A stretch of 64,000 nt of DNA from Pseudoalteromonas luteoviolacea (GTDB lineage: Bacteria; Pseudomonadota; Gammaproteobacteria; Enterobacterales; Alteromonadaceae), in NCBI RefSeq assembly GCF_000814765.1, contig NZ_JWIC01000006.1, forward strand, positions 372,001 through 436,000, given 5' to 3'. The notes beneath the pieces were generated by a model, which was not told the origin of the DNA, did not search any database, and saw only the letters and a list, made by a program, of their open reading frames with translations. Positions 46,999 to 53,891 of this stretch are shown in pieces (positions within the stretch are counted from its first letter, which is position 1; every line of letters starts with the position of its first letter). Both the position numbers and the translations under genes were made by a program.

Positions 46999-47432
46999 GT
47001 TGGTTCCTTGGTGTTGACTGTAATGTGCCCACTTACTGAAAACTGGCACTGATAAATGAGGTTTTTTGTCTGTTGGTTCAGCTCGACCATGCGGCCCCTG
47101 TGTAATTTGATGGGTTCATAAGGTGCGACAGTAAGGCCAGCAAGCGCCGCTTTTACGCGCTCGCGCAGCTGTTCAATTTGTGCGTCGGTTTGCCTGTTGG
47201 CGATATGACAGGGGACAACTATCATGACCGCAAACAGTTCAGTAACGGCGTACTCATCCTGGCCTGTTATGCTGTTTGTTGGCTGGTAGTCTTCATCCAA
47301 CGGCAAAACGTACAACAAAGGGCTGTGCACGGGTTTGCTTCGCGCTTGATTAAAGTCAGGGGCAAAGCCTACTTTGGCAATTCGTGCTTTAGTCAACGCG
47401 CTTTCAATGTGGTTTAAATCGAAATTAAACAT
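46995..47432 (-). CDS. Phage tail completion protein (Gp37/DUF1834-like)
   Basis: 145 residues. LLYVLPLDEDYQPTNSITGQDEYAVTELF and the later IANRQTDAQIEQLRERVKAAL fit the Gp37-type family found in Mu-like prophages between the gpG-like protein and the tube. Ribosome site GGAG upstream. Probably a tail terminator or neck protein. Confidence 0.72.
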   Translation of the reverse strand: MFNFDLNHIESALTKARIAKVGFAPDFNQARSKPVHSPLLYVLPLDEDYQPTNSITGQDEYAVTELFAVMIVVPCHIANRQTDAQIEQLRERVKAALAGLTVAPYEPIKLHRGRMVELNQQTKNLIYQCQFSVSGHITVNTKEPT

Positions 47433-47446
47433 GCTTTAAACTCCGT

Positions 47447-47869
47447 TTAAACAAGCCAACTAGTGAGCGTTTCAACAATGGCACCGGCTTGATATTGCTC
47501 AATACCAATAATCGGGCGAGCAGGGAGTGTAACCGCATGGCCACGGCCCGTCTTGCCGCCAAAATGGTGAATGGCGGCATAATCCTCGCCCAAGCCATGC
47601 ACCAATTCATCGCCTTCAACGTTATGGGTAACTGAGCCTGCAAGGTTACGTTGGTCAGTCAGAGTTAAACCTCTACGTTCTTTGGCTGCTTCTGATTGCT
47701 CCCACCGACTACCATCTGGCGCAAGTTCATTTAAAAAGCGGGTCGTGACATCCATATCTAGAAAGGCCCCGATATCATCCAGCACATCTTCAGGAACTTG
47801 GCTTTTATGGTTGAGCACTTGTAACTTCTCTAACGCATCGCCCGAGATATCAATGAATACGCCCGCCAC
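47447..47869 (-). CDS. Phage virion morphogenesis protein (Mu gpG-like)
   Basis: 140 residues, GTG start with GAGGTA upstream. FLNELAPDGSRWEQSEAAKERRGLTL followed by HHFGGKTGRG and ARPIIGIEQ is the standard pattern of the virion morphogenesis family (Mu gpG; tail completion). Links head and tail in assembly. Confidence 0.85.
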   Translation of the reverse strand: MAGVFIDISGDALEKLQVLNHKSQVPEDVLDDIGAFLDMDVTTRFLNELAPDGSRWEQSEAAKERRGLTLTDQRNLAGSVTHNVEGDELVHGLGEDYAAIHHFGGKTGRGHAVTLPARPIIGIEQYQAGAIVETLTSWLV

Positions 47870-47872
47870 GGT

Positions 47873-48343
47873 TTAGTACCTCGCCCAATCAAAATTGCTA
47901 GAAACAGGCTTGGTTTGAATAGGCCCAGAGGCAACTGGTGACGGAGTTTTGATTTGAATGGTTCCCGCCTCAATTTTACCAAGCTCTTGCATGGCGTTTT
48001 TACGTCTGACCATTAAGCCTTCGTCAGCGTCGTTGTTGCACAGTTCGTAGCGCATGAGATCTGCGGCAATGCCAAGAAGGGGAGAGGTATCAATCTCGGC
48101 TTGTGTCAGTTCAAGCTTGGCCACGTAACCCGCAATCGTGTTATTTACATTGGTCGAGGCAGTTTCAAACCAATTTAAAAGGGTGGTTTGAATGTCTGTT
48201 TCAGGCGTGGCTAATAGCGCGTTCTCTATGTCTTCTGCTGTGATTTCTTGCGAACCGTAAGCAAGTGAAAAGCGGCCATTCGCGTACTCAACCAACTGAT
48301 TGACACCCAAGGTATTTACTGTGTGTTGTGTATTTACAAACAT
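47873..48343 (-). CDS. DUF1320 (Mu gp36-like) head-tail connector protein
   Basis: 156 residues, with AGYVAKLELTQAEIDTSPLLGIAADLMRYELC, the DUF1320 hallmark of Mu-like phages. The C-terminal 25 residues are proline-rich and probably disordered. AAGGAAAG ribosome site. Lies between major capsid and gpG-like genes as in Mu-type genomes. Confidence 0.87.
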   Translation of the reverse strand: MFVNTQHTVNTLGVNQLVEYANGRFSLAYGSQEITAEDIENALLATPETDIQTTLLNWFETASTNVNNTIAGYVAKLELTQAEIDTSPLLGIAADLMRYELCNNDADEGLMVRRKNAMQELGKIEAGTIQIKTPSPVASGPIQTKPVSSNFDWARY

Positions 48344-48393
48344 AGGTCTTTCCTTATTTATAAAGGGGCCGAAGCCCCATAGGGAGTTAATAA

Positions 48394-49332
48394 TTAGGGT
48401 TTAAGTAGATTGGTTAAAATCATGCCGTAGTCTTTTGCGATAGAGAGCTCTTTGACTTTTTCGCCCACCATCACTTCAATAGCACCATCAAGGCCAGCTG
48501 CTACATCGCGCCTGCCAGAAATTCTGTCGCCAAACTGGGCAGTAAAGGCAAAAGTCATACGGCCATTACTGGCACTGGCTAAGGGGTCAGAGCGGGTAAA
48601 GCTAATGTGGTCATTGCCCCATGCCTCAACAAAGCTCGGGGTTTCGCCTTTTTTGGCTGTGTTTACCCAAGCCTCACCCACGTGCACTTTATCTATACCC
48701 AGCGTGTCCTGAATAAACCCGATTGGTACGAGGCCGCTATCACCTAACGAGCCGTTATACGCTTTAATCACATGCTTACATGAGCGGAGCTTAGTTAGGA
48801 TTTTGCGGGGCAACGTCATGTGATTTGGCGTTACTAACATGTCATCGATGAGCTCTTGAAAGAACTGCAAGATATCGAGACTGTCATCATCCAAATACTT
48901 TAAATTGTTCTTACCTAGTTCTCGGTGGTAGCCATAGTTAGTAGGGTTTTTAAATAGCTCTGCCACACGGACTTCACGCGCCAAAAGCATTAAGTCTGAG
49001 ATACCTTCTGTGGCATGGTGCAACGGGTTGTAATTATGTGGTGCTTCTTTAATGTCTGAATTTGGCACTACATCCGAAAGACCGTGGTCTTCGCAAGATG
49101 CACTACCTTCTTCTGTGGTAAATTCAACCTGATTAATGGCAGACTTACGGCCAACGCGCGTATTTGGAATGGTCATACGCTCTGCTTTATCGTACGTTCG
49201 ATACTCAAATGTGCGCTTACCGACAGGCATACGAGGGCAGACTTCATCCGCAATCATACGTCTATTTCGATAGGCAATAGCAATGGCTGTTTGCTCTATA
49301 TCAGGGGTAAAGGGCATTCCGTGACTCATCAT
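48394..49332 (-). CDS. Major capsid protein
   Basis: 312 residues, downstream of the protease and decoration genes and upstream of DUF1320, the place of the major head protein in transposable phages. Internal features include AIAYRNRRMIADEVCPRMPVG and a central MTLPRKILTKL, resembling the capsid proteins of B3/D3112-type siphophages of this group. Two adjacent ATG codons follow AGGAGTGAG; the second (49329) has better spacing. Confidence 0.82.
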   Translation of the reverse strand: MMSHGMPFTPDIEQTAIAIAYRNRRMIADEVCPRMPVGKRTFEYRTYDKAERMTIPNTRVGRKSAINQVEFTTEEGSASCEDHGLSDVVPNSDIKEAPHNYNPLHHATEGISDLMLLAREVRVAELFKNPTNYGYHRELGKNNLKYLDDDSLDILQFFQELIDDMLVTPNHMTLPRKILTKLRSCKHVIKAYNGSLGDSGLVPIGFIQDTLGIDKVHVGEAWVNTAKKGETPSFVEAWGNDHISFTRSDPLASASNGRMTFAFTAQFGDRISGRRDVAAGLDGAIEVMVGEKVKELSIAKDYGMILTNLLKP

Positions 49333-49339
49333 CTCACTC

Positions 49340-49720
49340 CTATTTCACGATTAACTGTGGGGTAACAGTGGTTGTGCCAATGGTCCCGAGCTTGCCGCTT
49401 TCTTGGGCAACGCCCAAGGTCCATACTTCGGCATCTTCAGCTTTGGCGCTCATATCCAACTTAACGGCACGGCCTTCAGTGTCAGGAACCAGCGTATCTC
49501 CTGCGAGAATGTCACCGCCGTACTCAACACTGGCCAGTTGAGTCATAACGACATCAACACGCCCAGATATGTTCTTACCCCATTCAGTCACGCCTGCAAT
49601 GGCAATATCGCTACCAGAGGCTTGAGTTACTTCAAAGTCAGCGCCGGTATACACCGCCACTCTGAACTTCCCAACTTCACCAGAAGCCGTGTAGTTTTGA
49701 ATAAATCCAGGATTAGCCAT
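49340..49720 (-). CDS. Capsid decoration protein (DUF2190-like)
   Basis: 126 residues from the ATG at 49720, which follows AAAGGAGG and overlaps the protease stop by 8 bp. Small beta-barrel type sequence (YGGDILAGDTLVPDTEGRAV) with the composition of cement proteins that trim the major capsid. Family call by pattern and position. Confidence 0.7.
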   Translation of the reverse strand: MANPGFIQNYTASGEVGKFRVAVYTGADFEVTQASGSDIAIAGVTEWGKNISGRVDVVMTQLASVEYGGDILAGDTLVPDTEGRAVKLDMSAKAEDAEVWTLGVAQESGKLGTIGTTTVTPQLIVK

Positions 49721-50873
49721 TGTTAGCCTCCTTTTGTACGTGACCGAGTGCGTCACTCACGCTAACCGTAATGCCTTTTTGAGACTGAGCATGTTGATAC
49801 TCCAAAGCCTTTGCAGCCAGCGCATCAGCCGAGTTATCAATTTCTGTCTCGTCGCTGTCGTCTCCACGGCTAAAGTCTTTGGTAAGTCCGGCTTGCTCAG
49901 GTAATGAGAGCAGCAAAGTTTTAAAGAACTCGGCTGGCTTGGCCGACGAGGTTTGATTGCCATCGCTAGCAGCAAATTCAAATGTATTGGCACTGTCTGT
50001 TTCAAGGTGTGCCATGAATTCGGCCAAACCGTCTGTTTTGGTGATACGCGGGGCATTGCCACCATTGACCTTGGTATCAATAAACGTTTGCGCATCAAAC
50101 TTACGTTGATTGAATTCATGCTGGGCGTTTTTTGCGTTCGCCGCGTCCAGTTGCGCCTGCAATGCTTTCTCGGCTTCGGTGGGTTCGTTTTTAGTTTTGT
50201 CACTCACTTCTAGTTCCTCGGGGTTATTGGTAGGGGCGCTAAAGGCATGATTGCCATAGCGCTGTTTGTCTTGTTCGTGTTCAGCGATGATGGTTTTGCG
50301 GATAAGCCAGTCGGCTTCCCAGTTTGGGATGAGTCGGTTTGCGGTCTCTAGGTCATGCTGCTCAATAACCCACTCACGGAAATTACCCATAAAGTCGGTA
50401 AGTAAACGCGCAGTTTGCATGGCAACATCTTCTATACGCTCGCTTGCTTCACTGGCAGCAAACTCAAATACTGCGCCTTTTGTTTCATCGTTAAATTGCC
50501 AAGGCATGCCAGCAACAGCAGGGGCTTTGCCACCCAAGTAACCAACGTGACCTAAAAAGTAGTTACCTGGTTCGCCTTCTAAACGAACACTGCGGTTTGG
50601 GTAACGCTTTGCTTCGACTGCTTCTGCAAACTCAGCGGCCACGTCTTCGGCTTTAGCAAACAACTTACCGTCTTCGACTTTTAAGTCACTTACCCAACCC
50701 CATGCGGGGTCGTTAGTCTTAGGGTGGCCAATGACCAAAGGGCTAGTCTTGGGGATAAAGTTTGTGACCACAGAGTCTAAATCTGCGGCGGTAAACTCCT
50801 GTGTATTTCCGTTTGAATCGGTGTGGGTGCCAGCGGTAAAAATCTCATACCAGTCAAACTCAGTGTTTTCCAT
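49713..50873 (-). CDS. Mu gpI-like prohead protease and scaffold
   Basis: 386 residues. The N-terminal half carries the family pattern: FTAGTHTDSNG, SPLVIGHPKTNDPAWGWV, KRYPNRSVRLEG and LGHVGYLGGKAPAV. The C-terminal half is Glu/Ala-rich coiled coil serving as internal scaffold. It cleaves scaffold and capsid N termini during head maturation. This is the first structural gene on the minus strand; portal, terminase and gpF genes that normally precede it are absent from here. Confidence 0.9.
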   Translation of the reverse strand: MENTEFDWYEIFTAGTHTDSNGNTQEFTAADLDSVVTNFIPKTSPLVIGHPKTNDPAWGWVSDLKVEDGKLFAKAEDVAAEFAEAVEAKRYPNRSVRLEGEPGNYFLGHVGYLGGKAPAVAGMPWQFNDETKGAVFEFAASEASERIEDVAMQTARLLTDFMGNFREWVIEQHDLETANRLIPNWEADWLIRKTIIAEHEQDKQRYGNHAFSAPTNNPEELEVSDKTKNEPTEAEKALQAQLDAANAKNAQHEFNQRKFDAQTFIDTKVNGGNAPRITKTDGLAEFMAHLETDSANTFEFAASDGNQTSSAKPAEFFKTLLLSLPEQAGLTKDFSRGDDSDETEIDNSADALAAKALEYQHAQSQKGITVSVSDALGHVQKEANNG

Positions 50874-51172
50874 TGTGGGTGCTCATCGTTGAATCAATGA
50901 GCTCAGAGTAACGAGGGAGGAATAGAAAGTTAGGCGTAAAATGTTTTACATATAAGTTAATTAGAGCAATTTAATAGATTAAACAGGCAATCAATTTGGA
51001 TCAACAAATTCCTATCTTCGTACATGTTTTCTAATAAAAAACCCAACAATTTAGTGCTGAACCTGACTTTTCCAGCCTGGTGAATAAAACCCCTTGATTG
51101 TCTGTTGACATATTTATTACATTTAATTTGCCGCCAAAGTCCGGCGCGATAATTTTTATTTAAGGAAAAAGT
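50874..51172. other. Intergenic region at the junction of structural and cargo blocks
   Basis: About 300 bp, AT-rich, between divergent genes. The right end holds a good ribosome site (AAGGAAAAAGT) for the plus-strand gene. I see no tRNA, terminator or repeat. It is the point where gpF and portal genes would be expected and are missing. Confidence 0.5.
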
Positions 51173-51580
51173 ATGTATAAAAAAACGATGCACACAAGCA
51201 GGTTCATGGAGTTAATAGGCCTTTTAGGCGTGCTATTTTTAATCCCGTTTTTACAGTTTCAAATTAATGAAATTGCTAGCTATGAAGACAAGTATCACAG
51301 AGAGGAGATAAAGGCCGTTACTCGACAGGTATATAACGATGTACAAAAGCTGATTTGTGAGCAGCTAGGCGAACAAGCTGGTAATCATGATTGCACCAAA
51401 GGTGTCTATCAAGATGGAGTCGTTAAGGTCGCGATTGAAGCGCAAGAAGAATTTGCTGAATTTCGTGCTGAGTTTGTTAGAGATTATTGGATTACGGTGG
51501 GCATTTTTGGGTTTGTTATTTTGACTGCAGCATATATTGGATTCAGGCGAGAGTACCGTCTTCAAGCTAAAGAAAAATAA
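51173..51580 (+). CDS. Small two-helix membrane protein, prophage cargo
   Basis: 135 residues with a membrane helix at about 15-33 (IGLLGVLFLIPFLQF) and another at about 105-123 (WITVGIFGFVILTAAYIGF). Between them is an acidic, helical loop with two cysteines (LICEQLG...HDCTKG) that could form a disulfide in the periplasm. No family recognised. Could be a superinfection exclusion or envelope protein. A hairpin follows at 51599. Confidence 0.6.
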   Translation: MYKKTMHTSRFMELIGLLGVLFLIPFLQFQINEIASYEDKYHREEIKAVTRQVYNDVQKLICEQLGEQAGNHDCTKGVYQDGVVKVAIEAQEEFAEFRAEFVRDYWITVGIFGFVILTAAYIGFRREYRLQAKEK

Positions 51581-51898
51581 ACCTAAAGCAGGAACTATGG
51601 TAACTTTCACCCGCAAAGTTACCACCTAAACCAGAAACAGACCTTAAAACCAAACTGGGATAGTGTTTAGAAGGTGTTTAACAGACTCTCAGATTGTTTA
51701 ACCCACTTTTAAATAAGCTACCCTACATAAAATTCCACTTAAACGCTTAGAGCGGCTTACAAGCTTGAAAAGCACATAATTGGTAACTTATTAAGCTACA
51801 TTTACCAAAAGCGTAAAATCCTACTCATTGCAGGTACACTTATCGCAGTGTTAATATGGTTTTAATTAAATGCCATTGTTAGTAACAAAGGAGTCGGC
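51581..51898 (+). other. 318-bp gap with a hairpin
   Basis: Contains a perfect 9-bp inverted repeat GGTAACTTT / AAAGTTACC (51599-51623, 7-base loop), just past the preceding stop and without a T tract. An open frame ending in a hydrophobic stretch runs to about 51865 but has no start codon. The region ends in AAAGGAG, the ribosome site of the next gene. Confidence 0.5.
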
Positions 51899-52582
51899 AT
51901 GTCTAAGTTATTTGCGCTCATTCTATTTTTTATCTCTAGTTCAACATTTGCCATAGTACCACCATACGAACCAGGCGATTCTATTTCAGACCCTGTTGCG
52001 TTCTCAAAGCTCTCGCCCGAAGAACAAGCTAAAGTCGAAGTACTCAGAGTAGAGCGAGAACGGCACATGGCCACAGTGACATTTTGGCTCATTGTGATAG
52101 CAACCATAGGAACGCTTTGCCACTTACTTTTTGAAGGTTACAGAGCTGGGAAGTTTGATCGCTTTCTGCGTATCTCTTTTAAATATTCTTGGCTTCGATA
52201 TCGAGACCCCGAGCAGTTCATAATGGAAATGACGATATTCGTATCGCTACAACTTGAAGACCCTCCATCACAGAGGATCTTCTCTAATGTCATAAGAAAC
52301 TATTTCACTGCGCTTCACTCTGTAGTACATAAAGACAAAATTAAAGATGATGAGTTACATGACCAACTAGTTGCGCTTGGAAAAAAGCTTCATTACCAAA
52401 GCCAATTTTGGATTTCAGATAAAAATTCGAATGTAGATACTTCAGATAGCAGATTCACTTCAATACACCTTGAATTTATGAAGACCATAGAATTGATGTC
52501 AGAAAAAATTAGTTACTTTGAATCTGTCGAAAAGCAGTACGTTAAGTTTTTCTCTGAGGGAACAATCAAGCTTCGTATGTGA
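51899..52582 (+). CDS. Unrecognised membrane-anchored protein, prophage cargo
   Basis: 227 residues with a strong AAAGGAG ribosome site. It opens with a signal peptide (LFALILFFISSSTFA), has a short periplasmic segment, one membrane helix at about 60-78 (TFWLIVIATIGTLCHLLF), and then a cytoplasmic helical domain of 145 residues. The topology resembles the neighbouring two-helix protein. No family recognised. Same strand and 318 bp after that gene. Confidence 0.6.
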   Translation: MSKLFALILFFISSSTFAIVPPYEPGDSISDPVAFSKLSPEEQAKVEVLRVERERHMATVTFWLIVIATIGTLCHLLFEGYRAGKFDRFLRISFKYSWLRYRDPEQFIMEMTIFVSLQLEDPPSQRIFSNVIRNYFTALHSVVHKDKIKDDELHDQLVALGKKLHYQSQFWISDKNSNVDTSDSRFTSIHLEFMKTIELMSEKISYFESVEKQYVKFFSEGTIKLRM

Positions 52583-52707
52583 CAATATTCTTGATATTGA
52601 ATTTGTCTCTTTTCTTTTTTGTGTAAATACTTAATAAAGTGCTGCTTAATTACCACAGCGCTACAAACAGGACCACCTGAATTTATGATAAAAGGGAGCT
52701 AGAACAT

Positions 52708-52905
52708 ATGAAAGAGCAAGAAGGACAACCAATTGAAATATGCAATGAGTCATTTAACGAAGCATTAAACTCGGGTAAGTCTATTACTCAAACCAATAAA
52801 ACTGAAAATATGATTATTTATGATCTTACAATCTCAGGGGTTAAAGTGAGTGTAGAACTTGCACCCAAACATTCATTGAGCCTTTCGCTCGCTGACAACA
52901 AATAA
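52708..52905 (+). CDS. Unrecognised 65-residue protein, prophage cargo
   Basis: Preceded by AAAGGGAG at slightly long spacing. Small soluble protein, polar first half and a beta pair (MIIYDLTISGVKVSVEL). Last of three plus-strand cargo genes; its stop lies in the first arm of the shared terminator. Confidence 0.5.
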   Translation: MKEQEGQPIEICNESFNEALNSGKSITQTNKTENMIIYDLTISGVKVSVELAPKHSLSLSLADNK

Positions 52906-52924
52906 AAGCCGCAGGTGCGGCTTT
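52905..52924. terminator. Bidirectional terminator between cargo genes
   Basis: AAAGCCGC / GCGGCTTT with a 4-base loop. On the minus strand it runs into TTATTTGTT and would end the repressor-linked cargo operon; on the plus strand it ends the small cargo genes. Confidence 0.75.
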
Positions 52925-52949
52925 GTCCTTTAATTAGTGTTTTTGCTAA

Positions 52950-53426
52950 CTAACCCTCAAGAATACGTAATTCACTGTATGTTTCATCCAGCTCCACAAC
53001 CTCGCACTCTTTGACTGTTTCTGCAACAAATCCGTTTATCATTTTTAAATTGGTCCAAGAATACCAAGCATCATCTGACTTTCTTCCAGAAGACCTTAAA
53101 CTATCCTCAATAAAGAGGATTTTTTCTTCTCCCGTTTGCCTCGGCGAAATATCTAAGAGTGAACCATTTTCTTTTATAACAGCGTGAAATTCAGCCTCTA
53201 TAAAAGACTTTTTTGGATCTTCCCAAATCTGCCAACCATAAACTACTTTAGCGCCAGTTTTCTTGCTCTCCAATTCACAGTTATTGAAACAGTAGCCTGC
53301 ACGATAACTTTTGTCGCGTGCTGTTAACCTCAAAAACGTGGAGTTCTTGTGATCTAAGTTTAATTCTTGAATTAATGATTTTACTCGCCCATTGATTTTT
53401 TTAGGCGTTTTTGGTTTTAAATGCAT
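52950..53426 (-). CDS. Unrecognised 158-residue protein, last of the lysogeny-linked operon
   Basis: Soluble protein containing VVYGWQIWEDPKKSFIEAEFHAV, a motif I have seen in uncharacterised bacterial proteins, and a preceding GYCFNNCE cysteine pair. Function unknown. It follows the YecR-like lipoprotein gene by 87 bp on the same strand and precedes the terminator. No obvious ribosome site. Confidence 0.6.
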   Translation of the reverse strand: MHLKPKTPKKINGRVKSLIQELNLDHKNSTFLRLTARDKSYRAGYCFNNCELESKKTGAKVVYGWQIWEDPKKSFIEAEFHAVIKENGSLLDISPRQTGEEKILFIEDSLRSSGRKSDDAWYSWTNLKMINGFVAETVKECEVVELDETYSELRILEG

Positions 53427-53513
53427 ATTTATATCTAGACTTCTTTAACTTATTTTACGAGAGCCAAAACAAAGCTATCGTTTGCTCTCGTACTTTTTCT
53501 ACTTCAAAAAAGA

Positions 53514-53828
53514 CTACTGTTGGCCAGTACACTGGTACTCTTTTGTAACCAACCAAGAGTTACAACCATTGGCCGACGGGGAATTACAGTTTTTTGTTAT
53601 TCCGCCGAACGCCTCTGCGCTTGAATAACCCCATGCCTGACACCGTTTTGACGCGAGTCTTATTGCTTGCTCTTCATTTACTGTAGGCGACTCAAATAAC
53701 CCATATTGATAAGAAAGCTTTACTGTACCGTCAGATTTACTTCCGCCTGTAGCAGACCAGTCTTTTTGAGTCGACATACAACCCGTTGCGAATAAAGCTA
53801 CTAGTGATACCATCAATGCTTTTTTCAT
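53514..53828 (-). CDS. YecR-like lipoprotein
   Basis: 104 residues with lipobox LFATGC (cysteine at 17) and the YecR-family pattern: WSATGGSKSDGTVKLSYQYGLFE, then EEQAIRLASKRCQAWGYSSAEAFGG. The mature part has several cysteines likely to be disulfide-bonded. YecR in enterics is a flagellar-regulon lipoprotein of unknown job; here it sits in prophage cargo. Ribosome site GAGGAG. Confidence 0.85.
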   Translation of the reverse strand: MKKALMVSLVALFATGCMSTQKDWSATGGSKSDGTVKLSYQYGLFESPTVNEEQAIRLASKRCQAWGYSSAEAFGGITKNCNSPSANGCNSWLVTKEYQCTGQQ

Positions 53829-53891
53829 TTCTATTTTCTCCTCGTCCTGTGAGTGCAGAGTTATTAGGCTGGACGTTAAACCTAATAATCA

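Noticed and set aside
50957-51193. Minus-strand 78-codon frame between protease and cargo genes
   Set aside because: Weak composition, overlaps the start and ribosome site of the plus-strand membrane protein gene, no ribosome site of its own.
51770-51865. Possible small membrane peptide ending in a hydrophobic stretch before 51865
   Set aside because: The frame contains no ATG, GTG or TTG before the hydrophobic segment, and no ribosome site.
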